Both the position numbers and the translations under genes were made by a program. Shown in pieces: positions 52,077-64,000 of a DNA stretch of 64,000 nt; the first letter of the stretch is position 1, and the number at the start of each line of letters is the position of its first letter. The notes below the pieces were generated by a model. It saw only the letters and a list, made by a program, of their open reading frames with translations, did no database searches and was not told the DNA's origin. Where the stretch lies: positions 16,000,976 through 16,064,975 of the forward strand of contig OY288251.1 in NCBI GenBank assembly GCA_958450325.1, written 5' to 3'. The stretch is from Agrostemma githago (lineage: Eukaryota; Streptophyta; Magnoliopsida; Caryophyllales; Caryophyllaceae).

Positions 52077-55000
52077 ATGAAGATTATGGACGCTACAATA
52101 GCAGATATATGTCTCATTGATAGTGCAACAACACATACTATTCTTACATATAAAAAGTATTTTACTCTTTTAAAAGAGCAAAAGGCAAATGTTAATACTA
52201 TTGTCGGTAGTACAAAACTAATTGAAGGCTCCGGAAGAGCTAAAATTTTGTTGCCGAAAGGGATAAGTATTGAAATTCTGGAGGCTTTGTATTCTCCACA
52301 AGCAAAAAGAAATTTGCTGAGTTTTAATGATATTCGTAGAAACGGATATCACGTTGAGACATCAAATGAAAGAGGCATTGAATACCTCTATATTACATGT
52401 TCACATTCAAACAATAAAAGTGTATTGGAGAGATTTACTACTTTGTCCTCCGGCTTGTACTATACGACAATTAGTACAATTGAATCACACATTGTAGTAA
52501 ACCGAAAGGTTACTGATAAAACAAATTTCATTATGTGGCATGATCGATTTGGTCGTTCCGGATCTGTGATGATGCGAAAAATAATCCAAAATATATGTGG
52601 ACATTCATTAAAGCACCATAAGGTTTTTCAGTCCTAAGAATTTTCATGTGCTGCTTGTGCACAAGGTAAATTAATTATTAGACCATCGTTGTCTAAAATT
52701 GAGAATGAATCCCTGACATTTCTACAAGGTGATATTTGTGGACCAATACATCCACTAAGTGGACCATTTTGTTACTTTATGGTTCTAATTGATGCATCTA
52801 CTAGATGGTCACATGCGTCCTTGTTATCAACCCGCAACCTTGCGTTTGCGCGATTACTGGCTTAATTGATAAGATTAAGAGCTCACTTTCCAGATTATCC
52901 CATTAAGGCTATTCGTTTTGACAATGCGGGTGAATTCAGTTCACAAACTTTTGATGATTATTGTATGTCTATTGGGATAGGTGTTGAACACCTTGTAGCA
53001 CATGTTCAAACTCAAAATGGCCTTGCCGAATCATTAATTAAACACATTCAGTTGATTGCGAGACCAATGCTTATGACGTCTAAATTACCTATTTCCGCAT
53101 GGGGACATGCAGTTTTGCACGCAGCATCATTAATTCGCATTAGCCCAACAAGTTATCATACATCATCCCCCCTAATATTGGTCTTTGGTCAAGAACCAAA
53201 TGTTTCTCATCTAAGAAATTTTGGTTGTGCGGTGTTTGTTCCAATTAACCCGCCACAACGTGCAAAGATGGGACCTCAAAGGAGGTTGGGAATATATGTC
53301 GGGTATGAATCTTCATCGATTATCAAGTATTTAGAACCGTCTAGAGGTGATCTATTTACAACCCGCTTCGCTGATTGTCGTTTTGATGAATCAGTTTTCC
53401 CGACATTAGGGGGAGATAATAAACAGCTGGAAAAAGAGATAAGTTGGAATGAATTATCACTATCTCATTTAGATTCTCGTACCAAACAATTTGAACTCGA
53501 AGTTCAAAAGATAATTCATTTACAACGATTGGCAAATCAATTACCCGATGCTTTCACTGATCCGAAAGGTGTGATTAAATCTCATATACCAGTTGTAAAT
53601 GCTCCAGCTAAAATTGTAGTCCCGGAAGGACCATCAATTGCAAATGAGTCTATGACACGCCTGAAGCGTGGTAGACCCATTGGTTCCAAAGATAAAAATC
53701 CTCGAAAACGTAAAGGAGCAAAATCTGAGGAATAAGTGACTTCTGAAAAGTCCCCGGAAAAGTTTGACGGCATGACTGAGAATATGTCTCCAGAAGAGAC
53801 TCAGGTACCTGAAAATGATGAAGAGATCTCAATAAATTATATCATGTCTAGACAAATATGGAACCGAAATACAATCGACGTCGATGATGGTGTTTTTGCA
53901 TTTAATGTAGCGCTAGATATCATGCATGAAAATGAGGATCATGAACCAAAGTCTGTTGATCAGTGCAGACATAGAATTGATTGGTCAAATTGGAAAGATG
54001 CCATTGAGGCAGAGTTAAAATCATTGGCCAAACGTGATGTGTTTGGACCCGTAATTCGCACACCCGACGGAGTAAAACCCGTGGGTTATAGATGGGTGTT
54101 TGTGCGAAAAAGAAACGAAAAGAGCGAAATAATCAGATATAAAGCTCGATTAGTTGCACAAGGCTTTTCACAAAGACCTGGCATTGACTATGAGAAGACA
54201 TACTCTCCGGTAATGGATGCAACTACATTTCGTTATCTAATAAGCCTCGCGATGAGGGAGGGACTTGATTTACGCCTCATGGACGTTGTTACAGCCTATT
54301 TATATGGCTCACTTGATAATGAGATATACATGAAACTTCCTGAGGGTCTTAAGCTACCTGAAAAGATGAAATCAAGTCCTCGTGAGAAATATTCAATCAA
54401 ACTAAACAGATCACTATATGGCTTGAAACAATCCGGAAGGATGTGGTATAATCGTCTTAGTGAATATTTATTAGCAAAAGGATACAAAAATGATCATATT
54501 TGTCCTTGTCTATTCATAAAGAAATCCGGATCGGGATTTGTGATTATTGTTGTTTATGTTGATGATTTAAATATTATTGGTACTTCTGAAGAGATTACCA
54601 AAGCTGTTGAATATTTAAAGAAAGAATTTGAGATGAAAGATCTAGGAAAGACAAAATTTTGTCTTGGCTTACAAATTGAGCATCTTGACAATGGGATTCT
54701 GTTGCATCATGGAACGTATATTGATAAAGTACTAACAGTTCAAGATGGACAAGGCACATTCTCTGAATACTCCAATGGTAGTAAGACCACTTGATGTGAA
54801 GATGGATCCATTTTGACCCCGAGAAGAGAACGAAAAGGTTCTTGGCCCTGAAGTACCATACTTAAGGCAATTGGAGCTTTGATGTACCTCGCCAGTCAGA
54901 CAAGACCGAATATATCCTTTTCTGTCAACTTATTAGCGAGATACAGTTCATGTCCTACTCAAAGACACTGGAATGGAGTAAAGCATTTACTTCGATATCT

Positions 55001-55554
55001 CAGAGGTACGTCATATATGGGTTTATATTATTCTAACAAATCCAAAACAGATTTGGTTGGTTTTGCAGATGCTGGTTATTTATCTAATCCTCATAATGGC
55101 CGTTCACAAACCGGTTATGTATTCACGTGTGGTGATACTCCCATCTCATGGCGCTCCGTAAAGCAAACATAGCTGCCACCTCTTCCAACCACGCAAAATT
55201 ACTGGCGCAAGCCGAGAGTGTGTATGGTTAAGATCCATGATTCATCACATTATAGAATCTTGCGGTATATGTCTGGAAACTAAGGCCCCTACTATCCTAC
55301 ACGAAGACAATATAGCTTGTATCGCCCAGCTTAAAGCAGGATTCATTAAAGGAGATAGAACGAAGCACATCTTGTCAAAGTTCTTTTTCACTCATGATCT
55401 TCAGAAAGATGGCTTTATTACCGTTCAACAAATCTCTTCTTGTGACAATCTTGCGGATGTTTTTACGAAGGCACTACCAAGCAAGATTTTTGAGAAGTTA
55501 ATCACTAGACTCGATCGGTTTACGTCGTCTCAAGGACATCAAGCAATGTGTTAA
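52077..55554 (+). pseudogene. Copia pol of element E: protease, integrase, RT, RNase H
   Basis: Mostly one frame. Protease: CLIDSATTHT, with S-A in place of the usual S-G after the catalytic Asp. GAG-pre-integrase: MWHDRFGRSG ... CAACAQGK. Integrase core: DICGP, FDNAGEF and NGLAESLIKH. Stops at 52635-52637, 52863-52865 and 53733-53735. A basic region GRPIGSKDKNPRKRKG precedes RT. RT: GYRWVFVRKRN, LMDVVTAYLYGSLDNEIYM and YVDDL (VVYVDDLNIIG). Frame damage at about 54,750-54,860. RNase H: GFADAGYLSNPHNGRSQTGY, TAG 55170-55172, a frameshift, then LHEDNIACIAQLK and GDRTKHILSKFF to the stop at 55552-55554. Confidence 0.93.
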
Positions 55555-55755
55555 TCAGGGGGAGTAAATACGCGTTGCACTCTTTTTCCCTCGCCATGGT
55601 TTTTGTCCCACTGGATTTTCCAGGCGAGGTTTTTAACGAGGCAACATTTATTGCGTATCATGGAGATTATTGTACTCTTTTTCCTCGTTAGATTTTTGTC
55701 CCACTGGGTTTTATCTAATAAGGTTTTAACGAGCCAATGGAAGTCCAAGGGGGAG
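55555..55755 (+). other. 3' UTR and polypurine tract of E
   Basis: Two copies of a motif of about 65-90 bp, CTCTTTTTCCCTCGCCATGG then TTTTTGTCCCACTGGATTTT and GGTTTTTAACGAGGCA (55579-55645 and 55675-55735), then PPT AAGGGGGAG at 55747-55755. The same motif occurs three times in G (about 36073-36146, 36416-36480, 36510-36573). Confidence 0.75.
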
Positions 55756-55922
55756 TGTTATGTATAATTATATGGATGCCCATGTATAGTGTTTAGGCCC
55801 ATGTAAATTACTAACCCTAAACCTTATTCCCCTTGTATCCTATATATATATGTACTCACCATTAAGGAATAAACTACCTCTTAATTCTCTCTTCTCTCTC
55901 TTCTTAATTCTCTTTCACAACA
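55756..55922 (+). repeat. 3' LTR of element E
   Basis: TGTTATGTATAATTATATGG...CTTTCACAACA, 167 bp, followed by TTATT. Confidence 0.93.
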
Positions 55923-55927
55923 TTATT

Positions 55928-56440
55928 GGCATTATGTATGGTGTATTGTAGTTGGAATGAAAAAGTAATTAAAGTACCTAGCACATAAATATACGTAGAT
56001 ATAAATATTTACTGGGTAAAATGGGAACATATTACAATTAACAACGATGAAACATGTGATGGAAAAACAAATTTGTCATCTTCAGCACAAAAGTTATAAT
56101 AATGAATGTTGTCGTTTAAAGTAACGATGCATAATTATGAACACATTTGAAATCATAGTAAAGTTGAAAATTATGACTTCATATTTATAATTGTAGATAT
56201 TCACCACGTTAGAGTCTTAGGATCATGCTATATTGCTATGTGGCTGACTTACTTTCTTAAATTTTTGATTGATATCTAAGTACGAAAGATTACTCTTATT
56301 TATAATATAAAATTCTATCACCTTCTTTCTTATAAATTTTCAATGTGGGATGATTTTTTGGTTGATATATAAGGACAAACGATTACTCTTATTTATCATA
56401 ATAACATAAAGAAAAATAAAATATATCTACTTCTATTAGG

Positions 56441-56478
<38 letters not shown>

Positions 56479-56546
56479 TTTATTTTTATTATTAATTATT
56501 AATTATTTTAAAAAATTATATTTTTAGAATTTTTAAAGAATTAAAA
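55928..56546. other. Unassigned interval between E and I
   Basis: AT-rich, no gene. It contains inverted copies of the repeat unit seen at 20886-21272 (ATTACTCTTATTTATAATAT, near 56290 and 56378) and the microsatellite 56441-56478. Confidence 0.5.
56441..56478. repeat. (ATA)n microsatellite
   Basis: About 12 perfect ATA units. Confidence 0.95.
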
Positions 56547-57540
56547 TGTAATCCCCTAGAAAATCTAACGTGATACAGTGGTGGAATCACTGTTGAGTCG
56601 GGATTAAAACACGCTGTAACTATGTTTTAGAAAAATTAAAATGGTAAAGTCAAACAATAGGCCTTAAATAAAATGGCCAAAATTTAAAACAATCCACAAA
56701 AGGGGTTTGAACAATCCATAAGACATAATTATTAAAAATAAATAAGCAGGATCCACACTGCTCGCTAGCCCACACCCGGAACATGTATACCTGCCATGTT
56801 AAAACATAACAGCCACAATCAGTGGGAAGCAACGTCAACGTTCTCCCAGCCGTATAACAGGATTTTAAAAACTGTAATTACTACTAAAGAAAAAAAATAG
56901 TAAAAAGAAAACAGTAAAACATTATAATGAAAATAAAATTTCAGTGAAAAACTTCACGTATCGAAATAAGATAATAAAAATGAGTTTTCCGGAGAAAACA
57001 TAAAACATTTGCCAACCTGCAAATCAAAATTATATCGATAATAACAAAAATATTCAGAATGGCGTTATGGATATTCGGTTAGTGTGCACAAGGCTAGACT
57101 TTCACTAGGAATAATAATGGAAACTAGCTTCGAGAACTATAGACTTAACTCATAACAGAATCCAGTCTCTAACTAGGCAACTCAACTATAACAGGACTGC
57201 GTGCAGCGAGGTCCTGGTTTAAGTAGTATACACCCCTCCTGGATACCAAAGGTATCCAGTTCAACTGACGGCGACTAACACGATGCGATATCTAGCTTAA
57301 GGGCACAATGCACACTCTCCTGGGCGAAACTACGCCCAGTTCAACGACCAAATGTGCCCCAAATGGGCACACCGGCTTTATAGTTGATGGCAAAAAACGT
57401 ACTTCCCAGACTGTATTACTCTAACCCCACACTTATCCTTATTCCATAACTCCAAAACAAAGCCATTATCAATATTCAAAAGATATGACGATGTCATAAC
57501 GGAAAGAATAAAAAAAGCTAGAAAAATAGCGGGTGTTACA
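56547..57540 (-). repeat. 3' LTR of element I, internally deleted
   Basis: Minus strand TGTAACACCCGCTATTTTTC (57540) to GGGGATTACA (56547), 994 bp. The break is at about 57488: the 57489-57540 segment equals 18955-19006 of S, while the left part equals 15128-16440 of S; about 2.5 kb between is missing. Confidence 0.92.
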
Positions 57541-57576
57541 ATCCTCCCCACTAAAAGAAAGTTTCGTCCTCGAAAC
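57541..57576 (-). promoter_or_regulatory. Polypurine tract of element I
   Basis: Minus strand TTCGAGGACGAAAC then TTTCTTTTAGTGGGGAGGAT, directly before the LTR TGTAACA. Confidence 0.85.
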
Positions 57577-60542
57577 TAAGAATAAGAAGAAAGGAGTCAA
57601 GATTACCCCACTCGAAAAGATGAGGATAAAAAAAAATTCGCATAAGAATTTTGCTTTAAAAGAAAAATTTTACAACTCTCAAAGTGATACGAAATCGAAT
57701 GCAAATATTTATTTCGAAAGGAATTTGGGCTAAGCTACCCGGAGTTTAAAATCTTTTAATTAGTGAAATCGTAAAGTAAAGTTATTTGATAAAACAATGA
57801 CGTCAAATAACATTTGTAAACAAACTTGAAGGAAATAGGATAACCAAAGTATTTTCAAAATGAAAGTAAAATATTTTGATTAAGAAATTCGATAATATTC
57901 CTTTTCTGATGAAACAAAATTTAGTTATGAGAAATCAAAAGTAGTCAGTAAAAATCGAACTAGTCGTCAAAAAATTTCAATAACAGATTCAAAAGTCCAC
58001 CAACAATAAAACGAAAACTAATTTCAAAATATTAAAATTTTGAAAATGTTATCAAAGTAATTATGAAAGTTTTCAAAAATGTTATCAAACCCGAACATAC
58101 AAAATAATTTTGACAATGTTAAAATATTTTACATAATAATCTTTTAGAAATTGAAGTATTCGGAAATATGAAAGTCTTCATAAAAGTCCGATTGCTTGAA
58201 AATGAAAATGAAATAATTTCGAAATAATTTAAAATAAATTATTTGGGCATTTTGAGACGGATCTAGATATAATTATCAACCAAAGATAAAACAAAAGTGA
58301 AGTATCAAGTTCTTAAATTATAATTCAAAAAGGTTAAGTTTCACGATATCCGAAAAGTGGAAGTTAGTCAAACTTTTTACAAAACGGGCAATTTCACAAT
58401 TAGAAATTAAAACTCAAAATGTTAAAATTTTATGATAATTTTTTTTTTTCAAAAAAAAAAACTAGTCAAACATTTGTAAAATAAGGGAGTACGAAAACAA
58501 AGGTTAACGTATAAATAGAATAAGGATAAATGATAAATCAAAATAAGAGTTTTCAAAATCGATAAAGGTTAAAGGGATTGGCAGCAGTTAACAGAAAGAA
58601 GGACGAAGTTGAGAGTCAAACATACCTCTCGAGGATTATAGAAGAAATTAACCATCTTGAGATTCCTAGCACGACTCTCACAAACACGGGTTCCTAATTG
58701 GCCCATCAAATAACGCTAAGTCAAAAATCGATACAGGGTGGTCATACTCAATCTACAGCCTCCAAAATTATCAACTTCCATAGTCTCCAAAATTAAGTCT
58801 TACATACTTATATAATATTTCAATTAGTACGGTAAAAATTCACAAATGATTTAGACAAATCTATTAATTAGGATTCCAACGGTTATCAAAATATACCCAA
58901 ACTTGTAATCACTAAGGCTCGCAAATTCAAAGCTCATAAGGTCTAAACTCGAGGTATACTTCAAATTTCGTAAGGAACACTAAATAAAATCCACCAATTC
59001 ACAATGTCCGGACACAAAAACTTCAAAATGATCATCAGCATATTTTTTTAACATCATCACTAGACAGAGGTTAGTAAAGTACGCCAAACCTTAAAAACAC
59101 TTAGCCTGACATGTAACGACAGATACTCACATCTTCAAACATGTCATTTGACTAAGGTTTCTGAGAATTCCATCAAATTTCATATCGTAACAGCGAAACC
59201 ACTAAAATATTTATTAAATCAACGAAGCCACAATCTCGTTGGTCTAAGGTTATAACAGTCCCAAAGATGATCCGTATTATAATATTCCTCAAAACAGCAC
59301 AATAAAACCAAACTGTGATTGCGCAAGATAGTTCTCTTCTCTAGGAACAACAACAATTTATCCCAAGTTAGATCACTCAACCCCAAAGTTCATAGGTCAC
59401 AACCTTAAAGGACGATCAACGATCTAATCCTTAAGAAATACGGGTAATCTATGTCAACCAAAATTTCTAACGACATTAATGAAAACCTTCAATGGTACCA
59501 CAACACTCAGTCTAACACCTTAAACAATACTCTATGATCCCAAATATTCGCGATGCATCCATTAAATAAGCATTAGGTAAAGAATCCAAAGTAATATTAT
59601 CAGTTACCCTTAGTTTGGTTCTAGGTTAGGTACTAGGTATCCATTAAATATGAGATACTCTCTTACTACTCCCAAATATATCCAACTCTAAGTACCCCAA
59701 AATAATCAAGGTAACCTATAACCCAAGGTTCAGTGCCTAAAGTATCATCCTAATTCCATCAAGCAACATTTTGATATTCAAATTAATTCTCAAGAATTTC
59801 TTACTTGCTTAGAAAGTAGGGCAGACTCAAAATCCTCAAACCAGGTAACAAGGGTTTACTAAACCTCAAACATCTATAACACGGGTTCACTAAGACAGAA
59901 TCCGGTCTAACCAAAGAATGTCAAGAGAAAGATGGTAGAGTAGAAGAATATAACAAGGATTCACCAAGAGAATGAAGATGAGAAAATACAAGAGAAGAAT
60001 TGGAAGAAATAGAGGAAGGAAGAAAAGAATCGATGATCCTATATTACTAAGTTCTTGAACCAGAGGAGAATCTTCAATCCTCCAGAGTTCACGAGGGAAC
60101 AAAAAGGATTACTTCATCTTCATGTAGAGGAACGAGCACACAAGTCTTGGGTCGCTCCATCTGGATCTACTACTGCAACGTCACGGAACATGGATCTACT
60201 CTTAATCATCTAACCTGTAGCTTGAGCAAACTAAACCGGAGCTGAAAAGTCACCATCGACCTCTTTCTTGGGGCACAAAGTTGTGCACTCGAGTCAGCAG
60301 GCGTTGAGAGTGCTAAGCAGGTCTTGTCCCGAGCTGGAGCAGCATATCAGCATCTTGTTCTTTCATCTTCTTCTCGATAAAAGAAACAAATATTCAATGC
60401 TAGTCATTGAGTTACAAGAAAAAAATAATCCTAACAGTTAAGTCCTTATTTGTTTCTACCCATTTCTAATAATATTTTTATTTACTGTTTAAATGATTTA
60501 CTGGTATTTTCCCTAATTTCAGGTGTAAGCGTTGAGAGCAGT
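57577..60542 (-). other. Non-coding interior of element I
   Basis: About 3 kb, AT-rich; no ORF with recognisable content on either strand. A/T runs near 58438-58460. The part near the PBS (60.1-60.4 kb) is less AT-rich. Confidence 0.7.
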
Positions 60543-60545
60543 GAT

Positions 60546-60557
60546 GCTCTGATACCA
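60546..60557 (-). promoter_or_regulatory. Primer-binding site of element I
   Basis: Minus strand TGGTATCAGAGC, initiator-Met tRNA type, two bases after the LTR end GGGGATTACA. It fixes the orientation of I and hence of S. Confidence 0.92.
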
Positions 60558-60559
60558 AC

Positions 60560-63500
60560 TGTAATCCCCTAGAAAATCTAACGTGATACAGTGGTGGAAT
60601 CACTGTTGAATCGGGATTAAAACACGCTGTAACTATGTCTTAGAAAAATTAAAATGGTAAAGTCAAACAATAGGCCTTAAATAAAATGGCCAAAATTTAA
60701 AACAATCCACAAAAGGGGTTTGAACAATCCATAAGACATAATTATTAAAAATTAATAAGCAGGATCCACACTGCTCGCTAGCCCACACCCGGAACATGTA
60801 TACCTGCCATGTTAAAACATAACAGCCACAATCAGTGGGAAGCAACGTCAATCTTCTCCCAGCCGTATAACAGGATTTTAAAAACTATAATTACTACTAT
60901 AAAAAAAAATAGTAAAAAGAAAACAGTAAAACATTATAATGAAAATAAGATTTCAGTGAAAAACTTCACGTATCGAAATAAGATAATAAAAATGAGTTTT
61001 CCGGAGAAAACATAAAACATTTGCTAACCTGCAAATCAAAATTATATCGATAATAACAAAAATATTCATAATGGCGTTATGGATATTCGGTTAGTGTGCA
61101 CAAGGCTAGACTTTCACTAGGAATAATACTGGAAACTAGCTTCAAGAACTGTAGACTTAACTCATAACAGAATCCAGTCTCTAACTAGGCAACTCAACTA
61201 TAACAGGACTGCGTGCAGCGAGGTCCTGGTATAAGTAGTATACACCCCTCCTGGATACCAAATGTATCCAGTTCAACTGACGGCGACTAACACGATGCGA
61301 TATCTAGCTTAAGGGCACAATGCACACTCTTCTGGGCGAATCTACGCCCAGTTCAACGACCAAATGTGCCCCAAATGGGCACACCGGCTTTATAGTTGAT
61401 GGCAAAAAACGTACTTCCCAGACTGTATTACTCTAACCCCACACTTATCCTTATTCCATAACTCCAAAACAAAGCCATTATCAATATTCAAAAGATATAA
61501 TCATTATAAATAATAAGAGAACAAAAGGAAAAATGACCACTTTCCAAAAGAGGAAACTTTCTATTTTAGGAAACTTCTATTTTAGGAAACTTTACTAAAA
61601 ATAGCATCATATCAAAATAGCGAAAATATTAGTTTATACTAATACAACATTTTTAGTAAACGATATAGATTTATAAAACTAATACTTTCGACGTTAACGA
61701 TATTAATTGATAAAGTGAGAACATTTAGGTTTATGAAATTATTGAAACATCATACGAGTGTTTATAAAATGATTAAAAATGTCTTAAACATTTTGAATAC
61801 TACTAATTAGGGTGTTTTCAAAGTTTATAAAATTAAAATTCTCTAATTATTAATAGTTTCCACAAAACGAACATAAATAGGATTTTACGGCAAATGTCAA
61901 ATTAAATATTTTAACGTTTTTTATTTAATTAAACCATTGAATACATTCAGAATATGTTAAGGGATGATTTAACTCTTAAAGTTTTAGATTTAAATACTTT
62001 CAAAATTGCTGGAAAAATAATTCTTTTAGGTAAGACGAAGCATTTTAACGATAAATCACAATTTGTCCGAAAATCAATACTTATTAATTAAAGACTTTAA
62101 TAAATAGTACAAAATTACGTAAAATAGGTAAAATATATTTATGGACATTCTGTCCAGAAAAGAAAATTTTCCAGAATCCTAAAACTCGGTTTTTAAAGCG
62201 TTTTCTCGTTAATCGTCCAATCTCGACAATAACGATTAATAAAAAATAGTAATTACAAAACGATTTAAGTATTAATATCCAAAAATTATTATTAAACCTA
62301 AAAATCATGATTTTCCCTAATCTACCATTTTTCCAGATTTCCAAAAAATCCAGATTTAATAAATCCCGTCAAAATCGTCTTTAAAACCATTTTCACAATT
62401 AACGATTCCATTAATAAAACTTATCGTCCCAAACATTTTATTAAAGCAATAAAAATTATAAAATTACATTTTATTATGAAATCATCAGAACCATATTTTT
62501 TTTCCAGATTTAATCCAAAGACCAAAAATTGAGAATTTAAACAACAAACACGGTTTTAACGATAAACGATGATTTAAAGTGATTAATTAATTCATCCACT
62601 TAACAATTCCGAAAAATTATTGAAAAATTCAGAAAATTCTTTTGCACCAGAAAGTTTCACCACGTCAAAAATCAGTTTAAAATAAAATGTTTAGGTACTA
62701 GAACTAAAAATCGGCTTTTAATCGTTTTTGTCCGTAAACGGTAATAACTCAATAATCGATAACTAAAATATCAGAAAAATACTAAATTATTAAAAATCGT
62801 CAAAAATATCATTTTTACAGAATATAAACATATATTACATGTTTAGGCCGAATATTATGATTTTACAAATTAATATGACGATTTAATCGTTAATCTCGTA
62901 AAAGCGATAAAAATATCGAAACATGCAAATTTTCAACTTTTAAAAATTTTCCATATTATATGACATACATATATTGTCAAAAAGAAAATATAAAAATATA
63001 CATGCAAGTACACAAATAAAATCATGCAATACCGAGTAACATCGACGTTACCTCAAATCCAAATCCGAGTCTACGATAAATTCGTCCGCTTCAGGGTCGA
63101 TCAAGAATCCTAAATCACAAGACATACATGGTACAAAAATACCATGAGAAAACTAAAAGAATCAAGGTAAATAACAATCGGAAATAACATCGATTATTAC
63201 CTTAACGAAGAGGAAAGAAAGACGATAATTAAGAAGGCGAAAATAGGACGATCAAAGCTTGATTATGGACGAAAATGGTTGCTGAAAATGGGCATGAACA
63301 CCAGCCAAAGAGAGGGAGAAAGAAAAGGGTTTTGCTAAAATAAAATTGAAGAATGAATAAAGAGGAAAATGTGAAGAGATATGAAATGAATGGTGACTTA
63401 AAAGTTGATGAAAACTAGGTACATTCACCTCAAAAATTTCAGCCAAGAGTGAATGTGAGAGGAGTGTGAAGAGTTTTTATTAATCCACCAAAATGAATGA

Positions 63501-64000
63501 AGAAAGAAATAAATATCTAATGTTTAACATAATAAAATGAAGTGTATAAAAAAATGTAGTAGGGGTGAGCCAAGGGGGGTCACAGTCCAAAATGTGGGGA
63601 AATGTCCCAAAATAATTTGTAAGTTGATAAAAAGAAAATCGTAAAATTGTTAAAGGTATTTCAAAGCAATTCGAGTAAACCTCGCGTTAGAAAATAATTA
63701 TTTACGAAACTTCGTAATAAAATCATTAAAGGCAAAATTTTCGTAAATAAAAAAAATTCTTAGATGGAAATATTATATAAATGGGTTTAGACATTTTAGG
63801 AAAAGGAATAACTTAAATCTGAGCTTAAAAACGTCAATTCAAAGAGAAATAGAATTTCTCACGGAAAATTAATTAGTTTACGAAGAAAACCAAATAAATG
63901 GATTTAAGAGAGTTAAAATCTTTAACATTAAAAATAAATATCATTAAACTTAAAACTAAAAATAAAGCTTGGTAAAATGATGAAATATGAGGCCGAAATG
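60560..64000 (-). repeat. 5' LTR of element I (cut by the window edge)
   Basis: Aligns with S (15128 to about 18,940) without the MITE. 3,441 bp visible. Very AT-rich, no coding signal. Confidence 0.92.

Larger units (their letters stand above)
34359..55922 (+). mobile_element. Element E: Ty1/copia retrotransposon expanded by nested insertions
   Basis: Short LTRs (34359-34523 and 55756-55922) similar over their whole length, with roughly a dozen differences by eye, flanked by TTATT on both sides (34354-34358 and 55923-55927). PBS at 34524 and gag-pol at 50732-55554. The 16 kb between PBS and gag holds the G relic, a Helitron, an unassigned 3.1-kb stretch and element F. LTR divergence and many stops show it is old. 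Confidence 0.85.
56547..64000 (-). mobile_element. Element I: Tekay/Del-like non-autonomous (LARD-like) element
   Basis: Minus strand: 5' LTR enters from beyond the right edge and ends at 60560; PBS; 3.0-kb interior with no coding capacity; PPT; 3' LTR 57540-56547. LTR ends, PBS and PPT are all classical for this gypsy group, but gag-pol is missing. The two LTRs differ by a deletion of about 2.5 kb in the 3' one. By comparison with S, fewer than 100 bp of the 5' LTR are off the window. Confidence 0.88.

Noticed and set aside
1..64000. tRNA, rRNA or intact host genes
   Set aside because: tRNA-like strings found are primer-binding sites only, and every recognisable protein segment belongs to a transposable element or a captured fragment.

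Overview
This window is repeat-rich plant nuclear DNA made almost entirely of nested transposable elements. I see no intact host protein gene and no tRNA or rRNA gene. The evidence for a flowering plant is the mix of Athila-type Ty3/gypsy elements, a Tork/Tnt1-type Ty1/copia element, a Tekay/Del-type LTR family, a Helitron, a hAT-type MITE and a Stowaway-like MITE. I cannot name the species from the sequence.

Layout, left to right, with names used throughout. A (1-3692, +): 3' end of an Athila/Tat-type gypsy element, inserted in the gag of D. D (3693-6051, -): 5' part of a Ty1/copia element. B (6123-20880, -): Athila-type element with target-site duplication (TSD) GTAAT; it keeps gag, protease and an ATHILA-ORF but has no RT/IN. 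S (15128-19006): solo LTR in B's leader with TSD ATGGG, itself carrying a hAT-type MITE (15414-15785). T (21278-34119, +): Tork-type copia, TSD ATTAT, split by C (23988-31631, +), a non-autonomous Athila/Tat-like element. E (34359-55922, +): copia with 165-167 bp LTRs and TSD TTATT, swollen to 21.6 kb by G (decayed copia whose 3' LTR is split by a Helitron at 36703-41943) and F (5'-truncated copia at 45143-50725, itself interrupted by LTR H at 47091). I (56547 to beyond 64000, -): Tekay-like element with very long LTRs and no coding capacity. Short unassigned intervals lie between elements and share a degenerate repeat.

All coding regions are broken by stops, frameshifts or deletions, so nothing here looks able to move by itself. 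The elements that still have good LTRs, primer-binding sites (PBS) and polypurine tracts (PPT) (B, C, I) lack RT and integrase and would have needed help from relatives.

The most interesting signals are not genes. (1) B and C belong to different LTR families, yet both carry arrays of short palindromes just upstream of the LTR TATA box and a second array of the same kind inside the element. (2) A, B and C each carry two copies of the polypurine-tract module, 1.3-1.8 kb apart, with only non-coding DNA between. (3) That non-coding segment is conserved between B and C. (4) The 5' junction of C has a 150-bp duplication of T plus a short filler copied from nearby, a DNA-repair signature. (5) The Helitron carries one exon-like piece of a SIZ1/PIAS-type SP-RING gene.
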